Shown: positions 1 to 13,510 of the stretch, in pieces
How the letters are laid out: each line of letters starts with the position of its first letter
Numbering within the stretch: the first letter of the stretch is position 1
Assembly: GCA_029959195.1 (NCBI GenBank)
Contig: CP114123.1
Location: 1,674,001-1,738,000, forward strand
Source: Dictyophora rubrovolvata
Lineage: Eukaryota > Basidiomycota > Agaricomycetes > Phallales > Phallaceae
Length of the DNA: 64,000 nucleotides
Direction: 5' to 3'
Translations under genes and position numbers: made by a program
The notes under the pieces: generated by a model
Database searches by the model: none
What the model saw: only the letters and a program-made list of their open reading frames with translations
What the model was told of the DNA's origin: nothing

Positions 1-2926
1 AACGAGCGGAAACATTCAGTCTCGAATGGCGATCGAGATCGTGATAGACCCAAGTATCGTGACCCCACTAAACACGATCATGATTGGGAGGAGCAGCAGC
101 GCCACCATCCAGTTCTCCCGTCAATCGACCGAGGAGACAGGTATTCTCGTGTCTCACCTATCACGCACGCACCTCCTTCACTACCCCCTCACTGCCATCC
201 TGGTCCTTATCCACCGCAATATGGTTCTGATCATATTAATCGCGACAAGGAGCATTTTGAGCGTGACAGAGGAAGGGAAAAAATTTCACCGTCTATTCGG
301 GGACGCGATATCATCACACCGCCATTGCAGCGTTCTGGGTCTCCTGGCGCATCGGGGACTCCTATCGGAATGCCCACGGGTCAGCACGGGCAAATCTATG
401 GGTCTAATGTGGTGAATCCGAGCGTCAGCCCGACTATAGCTTCTGGTGGTAAGCAATTAGATGTCCATTCGTTGCTGAACCACAATAGTCATCATGGTGC
501 GTATTACGAAATCTGACCGTTTTTTTTTCTTCTAACCGACATTTCAGGTGCTGTCCCAGGCATGATTTCTCAAGGCTTGGAGAAGGAATGGGAACGTAGG
601 GAGAGGGAGCGCGAGCTTTCACCTAATTCTGCTACACTGCAGTCTTCTGGGGTGTCCCTCGGTATGCCGATATCCAATATGCCAATGTCATCAGGACCGC
701 AAGCGGGCAGTGTTGTTGGCCCCGCTGGTTCAGCTAACAATGTTTCTCCTGCCGTACCCAATGTCGGATCTAATTCCATCGGAAGAAAAAGAAAAATTAC
801 CATGGCTTGCAATTTTTGTCGTTGTGAGTGTCAATTCAGAATATTTTTTGGGGGGGAGGGAGTAGAAACATATTTATCGCTGATTATTATTTTTCTTTAG
901 CTCGTAAACTTAAATGTGATGGTCTAAAACCAGCTTGTGGACAATGTACCAAGAGGGGGAACACCTGCGATTACCAGCAGCATGCTGTTGCCCAACAGGG
1001 TCCTTCTGGTGTCCCAAAGGACGCACCTATGAGTTCTTCTTCCCAGTCGCGAGATCACCTCGCAGGTCAACCAAGCGCGATTCTGCCTCCCACGCATGTA
1101 AGCGGCGGTCAACTGACCTCTCCTGGCTTGCGACATAGGGAACGGGGGTACGGGCGCGAAATGGAGAGAGACAGGGATGGTTCGTATTATCATTCAGGTC
1201 GACCTTATTCGCCGCCACCACAACAGCAACAGCAACAACAAGGAGGTCCCGGTCAGTCTCACGCTCATGCTTACCCTCAACAGGGTTATTCCTCTTCCTC
1301 CAATTATCCTCGTATTAGAGAAGGCTCTCCCCAGTCCCAACACCACGTCAACGCTCACGGTGCTACACATACTTGGCGGTATACGTCTCAGTCTCACGCT
1401 CAAGCTCATGCAGCCGCTACTAGAGATTCTGACGTGGACGAACTCATAGAAGACCTTTCTGAGCACGAAGAAAGAAACTCTGACATGCGTTCACGCGGTA
1501 TGAAATCCAGCAGTCATCGAGATTTCGCAACGCATGTAGTTTATGAACAGACTAATGGACCAGGTGGCATGAATTCAACTTCTGCAAATGGGCGTGGACG
1601 CGTCAGCGTTGATATGCTTATTGTCGAAGCTCTTGGTGAGGGAAGTTCATCTAACGGACCTTTAGAAGACGATAATAGGACTGGACCTGCTGCTATTGGT
1701 GCAAACGGAGGCCGAAATAGGGACGGAGTGAAAGACTCTGAGAAGGGACAACAGCATGTCAGCCAACCTCCAAATCAGGCTCAGCCACCTTCTTCTGGTC
1801 AAGGCGGACATTACGAATCTGGAAGTTGGTATGAAATGAGTGTGGGGGTTATCGATGTCGGGAGTGAAGGCGACAAGAAGAAACGGCTGAACAGACAAAG
1901 TGCCAATTATGGAAGCAAAGCTGTTGCATGCGTACATTGTCGAGGTAAGCCAAATATCTAAATTGAAAAATAATATAAAAATTGTTAATATTGGTTTTGT
2001 TTTTGCCTTAATTTTTTTTTTTTGAAACTTTAGCACGTAAAACTCGCTGTGATGCTGTTCGTCCAGCTTGTGGAAATTGCGCGCGTCGATCCCTGGCTTG
2101 TTCGTACAACCACACAACTCCTTCACAGCCTAGGTCGAAAGGAAAGAAGGCGGCCGCGGCAGCAGCAGCCGCGAGTTCCAGCTCCAGCTCGAATAATAAT
2201 AATAGTAATCCCAATTCCGGCTCTGTGCCTGCTATGACGCCCAATGGTGTTATAGACCACGACATGAAACTTCAGCGAGGCAATGTTCCACCTCATCCGA
2301 GTCGCTCTCCAAATCACTCACGCAGTCCCGGTCAAATCGGAACACCACACCCACTCCCCAGCTGGCATCACGCATCTCAATCACGTCAAAATCATCCCCA
2401 CCCCCATCCTCATTCCCATTCTCATCCACATCCGCATTCACGTTCTTCACATTCATCATCTCACTCCCCAATTCGAGTGGATGATCATCGACTTCCCATT
2501 GAGGAAAGTGCTGAGCGGGAACGCCCACTGACGAGAAGTCCTCAACCGCCCATCGCGACATTAAATGTTCCTGAGCGTTCACGGTCGCGCTCCAGTTCAT
2601 CCGGGAGTTTATCAACAAGTTTGATGGAGAACGGAACTCATTCTAATAGTAATAGTAACAATAACGGCGGTGGGGGGAGTATAGCAGTTCCGATTTCTCG
2701 CTCCCGTTCGACGTCTAATTTCACTGGACCCAATTTACCTGAATTTGCGGGTGCAAAACGCAAGTCACCGGACGTCGCTGTTGAATTGATGGATGCCGCC
2801 AGCATAGAACGTGGAATTATACCTGACGAGAGAAGTAGAGAACGACCTGATAAAAGAAGAAAAGCCTGGGTAGAGAATGTCAGTAGCGATGCAGCCCATC
2901 TCTCTAACCAAGTAAGAGTTCAGTAA
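1..2926 (+). CDS. Zn2Cys6 regulator with two zinc clusters (5' end outside window)
   Basis: A nuclear DNA-binding regulator, open from base 1, so its start lies upstream. Exons 1-496, 548-823, 901-1944 and 2034-2926 join in frame to about 902 visible residues. Two complete fungal binuclear zinc clusters are seen: the first near visible residues 253-281 (CNFC, RSRKLK, C, then C-x2-C and a final C), the second near 600-628 (CVHC, RARKTR, C, DAVRPA, C-x2-C, C). Each is split by an intron at the same place. Between and around them lie Arg/Asp-, Gln-, Ser- and Gly-rich stretches, and after the second cluster come poly-Ala, Asn and a His/Pro/Ser tract (about 2390-2470). I see no fungal-specific regulator domain. 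Two clusters in one protein is unusual, since most members have one. The stop at 2926 could be avoided by a donor at the GTAAGA at 2912, so the 3' end is less certain. Confidence 0.85.
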
Positions 2927-5900
2927 ACTGTGATTATTATTTTTGTCGGTTTTTTTTTTTGCTATCTTTTTGTGCTTTTTCTCTTTGTTCGTTTTTTTTT
3001 CTTTCCTTCTCTTCAAAGTTGCTCGTACTTATTTTTCCTGCCTCGTATCTGTTTTTATAAATGATTTATTTCAAGTCTTTTCTCGATGATCTTGTACTTT
3101 TTTCTTTGTTTTTTTAAAATGATAATGTACTATTTTATTGCTTGCATGGACGTCATTGGATCAGGTTCAAAGCTTTCTTTACATTGCTATCGTGTCTCTT
3201 GTTCGATATCTTCTTCGTATATCCTATATTTCCACCCAAATGTACAAATAAATATACCTAAAGAACAATAATGTATGCAGGTACCCGAAAAAAATAAATG
3301 AATCAACAATATATATAAAAAGCAGTCGGGGATCCACTAGGATCTGCCGCAGCCGGCTATGTATATACATAACCTTAGTTGAGTTCCTCCCCCCAAGTTC
3401 TGCAAGGGGTAAGTATGTTGACTTTCGGTAAGTCATTTGACCTCACATGGCGCGGAAGAATTTGTCAAAAAGACTCCCCCAAAAGTGAAAAAAAGAAACA
3501 ACAAGACTTTCGGGTTCCATCAACAACTTCGCGAGGATGATTAAAGCGGGTTCATTTTCGACCTCCGGTCTCCTAATTAATTTTCAATTCAAAAAAGCCT
3601 TCCCTTTCCCCATCTTCCCCTGTTCATCCTCACCGCCAGCCGCTCAAATAAGTAAACTAATTCAAATCACTAATCAGTCGAGGCTTCTCCGAGCGGTGGG
3701 GAGATATCCATCCGAGCGGTGATCCATGTATGCACCTATCCCTGAGCGAGTGGCATGCATTGGTAACATGTCATGCCATGTCATGGGTACATTTTTTTTA
3801 GCTGCTTTTAGTACTACAACTTTTTTTTGAAATTGTGGATTCTTCTTCCCGATAGCATAGTAAAATAAGGTCTTTTGAAGCCTCGGCGATCCGGAGTCGA
3901 TTTGGAATAGTGCCATTTTTCATTTAGTACAGACATGCACTGCAACAATCCATGCCAACTCTATTTTTTAGTGCGCGCATTGCATGCATATGTCCTACAG
4001 TTAACGGAAGGCTGTGCCTGCCGCAAAATATCACTAGGTTAATCACTTAACTCTGGAAAAAAAGAGGGGGGAAAGGGGGGCAGTGGCTTTTGATCGAACA
4101 ATATATAACTACCTTCAGGATAGGTTTTAATATCTGGCTCTCGACTGGATCACGGATGGGAGAATCAGTCTTGAATCGGAATTTCATGGCGAGCATAAAA
4201 GCGGTGCAATGTACAGGAAAAAAATGTTCCGACGACAACTCCCTAATCAAACCTAGTACCTACTAATAGGGCGTACCTGTTGAATCATATGTGGTATTAT
4301 TATTAACGGCGGCGGTCAGCTCAACAGTACATACCAACTTATTCTATTAGGGTGCATGTCGTCAAACGATCTTTCTGTTACGGGAACTGCGGTAATCAAG
4401 GTGAGGTATATAATAAGTACGTTCTCATGGAAGTGACTCGATTCTCTGATAGATTTCCGAGTGCCCGAAAGCCGAGAGAATCAGCTTCTTGATTGCTTAA
4501 CAAGCTGGTCCAGCAGCAGCTGTATGCATGTGTGCATTTGGGGGGAAAAAAATAGAAAGAAAAGAAGAAAAGAACAGGACAGCGCGACGCCCAAATTTGT
4601 GTGCACTGGAGACTAAGAATTTCTCAGGTGAGCGTCATTTGTTTATTTGATATTTTTTTGCATATTCTTTCTCGAATTGAAAGACCCTGAGAGTATGGCT
4701 TTAATAGGAAGAATTTTGATGAAGGGGAGGGGGAGTTCGGATTTCGGGATGTGGATGTGTGAAAACTAAATACAAACAATGTCATCCCATTGCTTACTAC
4801 ATAAACATGCTTACCTTAGTACTTACTTTTCTGTTTCTAAATGGCGTTATGATCAAGCTTGGTAGCGTGCTGGAATTTGATCCAGAAGCGGCGTGTTTAT
4901 GGGGTGGTCTGGGACGACAACTTCCGTCTCCAATCGGAAGCGTAATACTGAGCATGCGATGATGCCAGTTACAACAATATATATAATAATATTTTTCCCT
5001 CTCCTTTCCCTTCCGCTGTGGCAATCATTGGTTAGTCATTTATTTCATTCGGTTGTCACCACGCTGCTCCGGTACCTGAGATTTAGAAGGAAGCACCTGA
5101 AACGAGAAACACTGGAAACAAAAACAAGGGAAAAAAGGCTTTTTTTTTTTTTATTTTATTTTCTTAAGCTGGATTTGAAATTATTAGGGGAATCGCAACT
5201 GTGGCTTCCTTCTGTGAATCGGCGTGTAGAGGATAGGTAGCAACGGTTTTATTTTTCCTTTTTTTCTTCTCGTGTGACGTGTCCGACTCCCGTGGCCCGT
5301 GTCGTGTGTAGAGAGAGCCAAGTTATGTAGCTGTAGCTGTGTGTGCAAGCTTCTTCGTCCTGTGTCGGCTTCCTGTCGGGACGCTCAAAAAGTTCTGACC
5401 TGTTTTCTATTTATTTTTATTTTATTTTTATTTTCTTTCTTTTCAAGATCCGCTTGCTTTAGAGAGTAATATGAACCGGAAGCTTGATGAGCCACTATTT
5501 CCCATTCAAATTATCAAAAAGCGAATTAATTGGTAAAAACAAGAGAATATAATCAAGTCATATGGAGTATACAACCTCCCTTTCATATTACTTCACGTTT
5601 TTGGGTTAATTCCACAACGGGGCGCGGAGACAACGGAAACGGGTCAGAGTTTTACGTAATCGGAACGTATTACATAGATCTTTCGGACAAGTTATAACCC
5701 TTGTCCGCCAACGGCAGTGATGGAAGGGGGTGTTCCGGGTCCCCTGCTTCCCTTTCTCGGAACGCTTCCCTCTAACTGCGATGATGACCGAATTATCGGC
5801 GAGCCAACTATCTTGCCGATCGCCTATTCAATCCCCGTGGCCGTGCCTCCGATGGTACGTCTTTGGCAGTCAGCATAAGCATAATACAGGCGTGTGCGCC

Positions 5901-8900
5901 GTGCTAAAATTCTTTTTTTGTATTGAATTCGAAATTCCCAAGAAAAAATAAAAATTGAGGGTTGAAGAGCTAACCTATTCCCATTCTTCAAATCACCCGG
6001 AAATAAACCTATTATATCCCTTTGCTGAGATCCGTCTCCGGGCCCGGATTCTATGTTCATTTATATGCCAATTCCAAAGCTCTCGTTTGAAAGGAACTCC
6101 TCCAGCCCCACTCCGTTCGACGGGAATTTGGTCAAATTACCTTTCATGTCCTATCTCTCTATTTGTCCAACGCATCGCCCGAACCATCAGGTAGTCTGGC
6201 GCAAACTGACGATTGTGCATGTACAAAAAGCTATGTAGCTCAACGTGTTAGTGAAAAAAAGAAAAGAAAATGTGAATGAAATCAATTTTCTTGTCCCTTT
6301 AGCGAGTTCAAAGATAAGATCACCTTGATTTCATCTCAAGTCGTGGTTAATATGACCTGGTTTATGAATCTTCCCCACGCATATATACAGGCTTGCTTTT
6401 TTTTCTCGATTAAGTGAACCTTACCATGATTTTCCCTCATTTATCGAGTGGCTTGGGCACTGCAGTGCTTGAGAACTGTGGCTGTGTGTGATATACATAA
6501 AAAAAATAATCAATCTTACGCTTCATTATTGGCATGCTCTTCATACAACTTTGAGGACTTTTTCGGGGACTAGCACTCTCGATTCTTCAAGCAGTCGCAA
6601 GGTTGAAACTCGCCTACCCGCCCATGTGCGATTAGTTTCTTTCAAAGGTCATCCTGTTACGTCCAATAGATATGAGCATCATTATTCATCACTGGCACCT
6701 CTTACCTGACTCAGATAACCATAACAATCATTCAATCATCACCACTATGTGATTATTTGGTCAATTCGTTGATCACTGGTATATCGCTCTGTTTTTTTCT
6801 TTTTCGCCGAAATCGTTATTTGTTACGTCTCGTCCGCACTTGAAGATTAGGAGGATCGATCCATCATGTCAATCTCGTCATTGAGAGAACCCAACGCATC
6901 ATGCATCAGATGTGAATCGGCTCACTTGCGGTGGTGGCCTGAAGCCTCCCATCCTTAATCTTCAAGGCCTTTGTATTGATAATGGATCTCAGAAGACAAG
7001 CGGCTTTTTTTTTTTTGACACCAGTGCCAATCAGTCAAAAAGAGTAACGTGACGCTTCCTTACTAGTAGTAGTAGTTTCTTCCACATCAACAGATCAACA
7101 ATTACCAGCTGTAGACTTTGATTTTTTTTTTTTTTGAATATACAACAAGTGAGGGGTACATCCGAACGCGGTGCAGATGTCAATCTGCAGGCAATGATGT
7201 GATTTCCTAACCATGGTTTATGATATAGAGCCTGAACATTATCTCGGTCCGAACAGTATGGGATGGCAGTTGGCAGTAATAACCAGGACCCTCTCGCGCG
7301 TTCACTTGGCTATACACATGTACATGTGCCGCATGAGATTTTACCGCTGCTGCTCTGCCAGTGGGCGAGAATGAGCACATAATTCCATTAAAAAGACCTC
7401 GCCTCAAATAAAACAGAAATGAAAATCGGGATGATCAAGTTGACTGGCTGGACCGCCGGGGATTATTGAGTGATTTTCTTAAAAAAAAAACACAGACACC
7501 TCCGATACTTCCTGTACACGGTACACTTAAGCCGGAAAACGCTATCCGATAGTCGCGATTGAGATGTCCACAGAAAAACCTCTGATACATGCACATGCGT
7601 TCTCGGCGCGCGGGCACCGATCGTCGACAATTGGGCACAACCTGAGCGAATTACCGATCACCAATTATAATAGATTTCAACTTGAACCTTTCTTCTATAC
7701 AAGGCTCAGCTTTCAATTCAAAATTGAAAAAAAAAAAAGGTTTCAAAGCAATTGCGATCCGGGGAGCTTCCATCAGCGCGTCGTTGTTTATATCCGCTAT
7801 ATTCACTTGCATTAAATTCACTGGCAAGCTTCAGAAGCTCATGAGCTCAGATTACGGCGCGGAACGAGACCACCACCAACTTAATTGAGCCGGAATGTCA
7901 GAAAGGAAAAAAAAAGAAGAAAGCCAGATAAAAACAGTAATAGAAAAATCCCAAACTTTGTGTTAGTTCCTGATGGTCTTAAATTCTTGATCAACAGCCA
8001 CCGTGACCGACGTCGTAGCTTCCTTAGACTGTCCATGGTCATTGACGCTGCCAGCATTCAAGATTAGTACTGCCATGCCTTCAAGTTGAACGGTCGAATT
8101 GAAACTACTGCTACTTCAAGTTAGGTCTTGCGCATGCGCTTCTATTCTTCTATCGACACCTAATCTTGACGCCGTAAAAAAAAAGAATCAAGATCGTCGG
8201 TTCATTATGGGGTCCTTTTTGAAAAAGAAAAAAAGAAAAAAAGAAAAAAGACAGACAGAGTCTCAGCTAAGCAAGTGTCTAACTCTCAGTAATCAGTAAC
8301 ATTTGGCAGGCATCACAATGTTATCGCAGATTAAGTCACTGTAATGATTCATCCGTCTTTGGTGGAAGCCTATTAGTACTCTAAAAAAGCTGACGCCACG
8401 TTGTAGAACTCCGAGTCTGTCCTCGACAGCGGAACTGGCGCTGCCACGCTGACTGACATGTTTTGAAAAATGGCATCATTGATATCTACAAGAGGAAAGG
8501 GGGAAAGGGATAGAGGGCAAACAACAACTGCAGGCCTGATCTCGTCCCCCTGCGCACAAGCACAAACTTTAAAAAAATTTACTAGATTGAATGAAACGTA
8601 GCGCTGTAGCGGGGAGCGGGGAAAAAGGAACGCTTAGGACATATATAACAAACAAATAGATGGTACGCCCGCGGCCCCTTGCCTTCTTAGATATCGATCA
8701 TCTTTCAACTCAACTGCAAGCAATTGCAATTGATGTCGATTTGGCTGTCGCGAGAGAGCGTTCCGGTAAGTCGACTGATTATTATTACGCGCGTGAAAGA
8801 AAAATATGTACATGTGTTGCATTGACGAAAATGTCATTTATTATTATTATGACGATTATATTAATACTCATTTTCCAATCGAATGAATCCTTAATTTTCC

Positions 8901-10351
8901 CGCCCTTATTATTATCATTCCTGCAGTGCAGGGAGTGCCAGTGCCGTGCAATGTGCACAGACATAAATATCAAACAAATCATTTCATACATATGACATGT
9001 ATGTACGCACATGCCGCATCGAACCACTGAACAGTGCTCCAACTTCCATCCATCCCAGCCACTACTTCGAGGCATTCCATCTACTTCTTATATTAACAGG
9101 TCTCGAACACCATTGAATAATTTTTAGTAGCCATGTTGTCCGATTCCATTTATCGACATGTTTTGACAAAAAATTAAAAACGTCGAAACGCCCTTTCACA
9201 ACAAGTTTCCTCTTTCATTTTAATTTATCAATGTTACGTTAGTTACCATACATATGTACATAATAATAATAATGTGAAGGGAAGTAAGTGCATTGGTTCG
9301 TTCGTCCGATCACAGCACAACGGCGCGGAAATATCATTCATTTTTGACAGATCCAATGGAATAAGGTCTAAGGTCTTCCGTATATAGCCGAGTCCGGTGC
9401 ATTATGTAAAAAAACAACACGTTGATAACAGATAGGCCGGAAAAGATGAATGGGGATATATGCGGATGTGGTGTGTACGCACATTGATATACATATAATT
9501 GATATTGAGGTGAGGACTACATTTTAGGATCACAGAACGGATCTATAGCCGACGTACGAATAGGGAGAGAACCTCTGTTGCGATCGCTTGTAATTCTCAC
9601 ACAAAGCATAGACGATCCTTGCGCCCAAAAAGAAGAAGAAAAAAGGAAATATGAATTCAATCATCAGATTGGGCAGAGAGCCCAGAAAAACGAAGAAAAA
9701 AGGGAAAGAACCAATGAGATATACCGTCTGCATGAGGATCAAGAATAAGGAGAAGAAATACAAACAAGGTATTTTAAAGTTATGGATAAAAAAAGAGGCG
9801 ACGCGTGATAAGATCGCTTTATAATGCTAGAATTATAACGAAAAAAGAGAGAGAAGGAAAAAAAGGGTAGGTAGGAGGGAGTCGGTAATGAGATGCAATT
9901 TGTTAAACACAGGATCCGGGGAAATGAATGATATAGAATGAATGAATTCACTAATAGTAGTTGCGTAAAGAAAAAAAAATTCCGTGACCTTTTTAAAGAA
10001 AACACTAACAAAGTGGCAACAGGCTGTTTGAATGTTTTCAATGATGTCGCCCATCATACTAACTCGCATCGGAACAAAGACAGGGTATACATACGTCTTA
10101 TCATGTTTTTTTTCGGCCCGTTGTTTCAGAAAAAAGATGAACGATAATGGGAAAAGAAGGAGGGGGAAAAAAGGCATAGAGAAAGGGAGAGAAGGGAACG
10201 TGATTGGTAAATCCCAACGGATTACAGTATAAGCTGCGGGTGGCTACAAGCCGAGATCTAGCCGAAAGAATCCCGTATCAGAGCAAATATCACAAGAAAG
10301 AAGACAAACAAGACGATGGAGGAAGGTGTGGAAAAAAAATTATTTTTTTTC
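2927..10351. other. Long non-coding stretch between two convergent genes
   Basis: No gene could be supported here on either strand. The flanking genes both end here (the zinc-cluster regulator from the left, the septin-like gene from the right), so neither needs this DNA as a promoter. The sequence is AT-rich with many T and A runs of 8-14, short AT repeats (near 9261-9272) and scattered ORFs under 120 codons that lack family motifs and are mostly translated homopolymer runs. I saw no tRNA, no terminal repeats and no transposase motifs. The 3' UTR of the regulator probably occupies the first few hundred bases. The rest could be a non-coding RNA locus or decayed sequence. Confidence 0.6.
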
Positions 10352-12935
10352 TTACTGACCCTGAATCATACGTTTCCGTTCTTCTTCGCTGATACTCGCA
10401 GTTGCTCGCCTTGCCAATAATTTCTCCGTACGGAAGCGCTCATACAACACGTCCTTAGTCGTAGCTTTCAGGGACTAAATAAAAGGAAAAAAAGGAAAAG
10501 AAAGACTGATTAGCTCAAAACTGAATAGAGATTTTGGTTCTTTTTTACCTTCATGTAACTGTGCAAGACGGCAGCACGCAACGCGGCAAAATCACAATGT
10601 TGCGGGTCTAAAACATCAATGGTGCCCCAACGGAACCTCCTCACGAACCTCCCATACACGTTGGGCACATGATACTCCCCATTTTCGGATATAGAACCAT
10701 TTCCATTTCTATTTCCATTGCCTTGCTGCTGCTGCTGCTGTTGTTGTTGTTTAAGCGGTCGTTCTTTCTCCGGTGCGATGATAGCAAACGGCATTCTAGC
10801 TCGCAAATCGGCTCTCGAGAAGATGGCTCCGTAAGGTCCAGCAGCGTCTGTCTTCGCGGAAACTGCGGAGGTCCGACGACTATTGGACATGTTACCACCT
10901 TCTTCTGGCGCACCGTTGTTGTTGATGAGGCTGTTATTGTAATTCCTGTGATTGTGATTATGGATATTAGGTATTGTAATGGGTGCGATAGGATAACCAG
11001 GCGAAGCTTCGATATCCGGTTCCTCAAATTCGGCATCGACCGCGGTTTTGAGCGATTTTCTAGACCGAGATCGAGTTAAGCCCCTCTTCGGACCGCGAAG
11101 CTTAATCACAGGACGCGATTGACGGTCATCATTACTACCACCAACTCCAGCCACAGAGACGTCACCGGCACCAGCACCAGCGCCGGTACCTCCAGCATTC
11201 CCATTTGAAGAAACAGGCGAGGAAGGCATGGTATTATTGTTAATATTTGGGTTCGCGTTGTTCGAAATGGATATCATTCGTCCGGGAACGGTACCTGGCT
11301 CAGCATCCCATATCCCCCAAATTCCTGCGCCATCGGCTGCTTGCAAATCACGACGAATAGCTTGCTTCACACGCTTTAATCGATTATCCGTCAACGTATC
11401 CGCACGTGAAATGACAGGCAAAACGTTGACGCGCTTGCAAAGGCGAGAAATGAGACGGATTTCAATCGGAGACATCCCTAGTCTGTTTCTGTCTCCATCA
11501 GTCGGAAATTCCACTTTCTCCTGGTTGTTGTTGCTGTTGCTGCTGCTAGTAACCGACGGCTGCTTCTGCTTGTGAGACTTTTGAGGCGACGCAGGTGGTG
11601 AAGGTATGTGGCTCTCGCGAGATATAGATGCTCTGGGGGTTTTGTCCTCTCCTGGAGTAGTAGTAGGAGGTATAGGTGAATTCTCGGGCTCGCCATAGTC
11701 ATCGGTAGACTCATCGTCGGTATCCTTTCCTTGATCCGGTTCTTTCTTGGTATAACCATGACCATTTCCTTCGCCTTCGCCTTCGCCCCCAACATCATCA
11801 TCAACAACGTCATCGCCTTCCTCTCCGTTTTCTTCATTATCGTCTGAGCCTGAATCATATTCGGATATTCCTTCTCCAAATTTTGGTGGGTTAAGACCAG
11901 CCGCGGCCCATCGAGATCGGGCTTGACGAGCGGCTGGTGTCATCACAGAATCAGGATCGACAAGATAAATACATCTAAAAACACGTTTTTTTTCAATTGA
12001 TATTCAACGTCTGGTCATAGACGTAAAGAAAAAGAATTTGTCTATCTCTTACAAATGAACATGTTGATCTCCTTTACTCGTTCGGACCACTTTGCTCTCT
12101 TCTCCCATTGTCTCAGCAAACTGTGTATCGAGGTATTTGAGGATATCTGAGAAAGACCGTTCTAGAACAAACTCTTTGCTTTCTGAAAAGTCTAGTCCTG
12201 GGGTATCTATACAAGTCAAGGCAATACGGTCGTCGGTGGTTGGTATGCGATTGGGAGCACTCTGGAGAATCTCGACGCAAGCGGTACTGATAGCTGTTGT
12301 GGGCCCGACATTGGTAGAGCGATACGAGGCTAAAGTGGCTAGTTGCTCTGCAGAGTTGGTTGGGGAGATATTGGAGGTGCCTAGCAAAAGACGAATGAAT
12401 GAGGTTTTGCCGGTCTTTTTAGCCCCAACGACCTAGAATAATATGAAATGATAACAGGATTATGTATCCTTTTCAGCTCTTTATGATCAAAGGCACGAGA
12501 GGCTATTTGTTTTTGACATACCATTACATTGAAATTAGGTGCGTATTTGGCCCTTCTTGTAATGGTGCGAGGATGAGTAGCAGTACGGCCACGAGCCCCA
12601 ACGGCACTGAATGACGAGGGAGGGGGGGGAACACCGGTGCCAAACAAAGCAGAGACGGGGTTCCCTGATTTGGGAGCTGCCTGGTCTGTAGAATCTCTGA
12701 ATGGTCTGTGGAATGGAATAGGACCGCGGATAGACTGAAAGGAAACTTTCGCAGAACCAGTGGAGGGGCGGTCGATTGGGGGTGAAGGGTAGTCTGTTGC
12801 GTAGACCTGGTTAAGATCAACGAGGTTCTCCGGCCATGGAATGCGTTGTTCTTTCAATTGAGGAAGGGAGGGAGAAGGACGGACGACGGGTTCCTCGACG
12901 GGCTTTTTCTTCTTTGAGCCGAAGCCTAAAACCAT
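10352..12935 (-). CDS. Divergent septin-like GTPase
   Basis: Four exons (12522-12935, 12053-12432, 10549-11974, 10352-10474) give 780 residues. Septins are filament-forming GTPases of the cell cortex and septum. Seen: the G1 P-loop GAKKTGKTS directly after the first intron, the G3 motif DTPGLDF, a strand reading CIYLVDPDSV, then RVNVLPVISRADTL (G4, with RAD where septins usually have KAD), and late in the protein PFAII, an Arg-Gly-Trp segment (RFRWGTIDV) and HCDFAALRAAVL, all in septin order. The N-terminal 130 residues are Lys- and Pro-rich with no fold I recognise. Two large low-complexity insertions split the G domain: an acidic one (about residues 295-410) and a Ser/Gly/Asn-rich one with a poly-Gln run before VPNVYGRF. 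The C-terminus ends soon after LHSYMK with a short charged tail and no long coiled coil. Length exceeds ordinary septins (350-500 residues). Confidence 0.88.
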
Positions 12936-13510
12936 CTGTGTTGCGGCAAAAAGAGTATGGTTGTAGTCGTCGTTGTTGCTGTCTCTTTCTCTGACACCTC
13001 TTTTTTTTTGTCACAAGCTAAAATGAACAACACACACGTTCGCGGTGGTTTTCGGGTACAATTTGGAAGACGTCCAGGGAATACACGATTTTGGACGGGA
13101 AATAAAAAGGTGACGAGAAGAGGAAGAAACAGAAGAACAGAAGAACAGAAGAAACAACAAGATTTTGAAACAAAGGAATAGTTTAGAGAGTCCGTAGATG
13201 TGATTGAAAAAGGAACGACGAGGAACGGCAACGAGACAGAGCAACCAATTGAAATTGAAGTCCCGACCCGCCGGACGCTCTCTCCCATTTCAAGAAATTG
13301 TCACATGGCGTGCAGCTGTACGAAAAGAAAGACTGTCGGTCCCTTTCGAGAACAGTGAGCTCGAGTCGCAGTTGTCAACGACAACGGGCAGATGAATTCC
13401 CCTGACACGTAAGGATTAATACTTCATAATTCATTCATTCATTTATTGTCGGCTAAACAGGCAATTGTCTTTCCATTGGTAGCTCATAAATTAACACATA
13501 ATTACACGCT
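12936..13510. other. Upstream region of the septin-like gene
   Basis: Intergenic. It carries the promoter and 5' leader of the septin-like gene (leader rich in purine/pyrimidine runs just above 12935) and, at its lower end, the 3' flank of the DUF6533 relic. No distinct TATA box or gene stands out. Confidence 0.5.

Noticed and set aside
26-415. 129-codon ORF at the left edge
   Set aside because: It lies in another frame of the zinc-cluster regulator, whose own frame is open from base 1 and splices correctly.
9530-10177. Hydrophobic minus-strand ORFs of 77-114 codons
   Set aside because: They are translations of A/T and purine runs (Phe/Leu/Ser-rich) with no motif, intron or conserved start.
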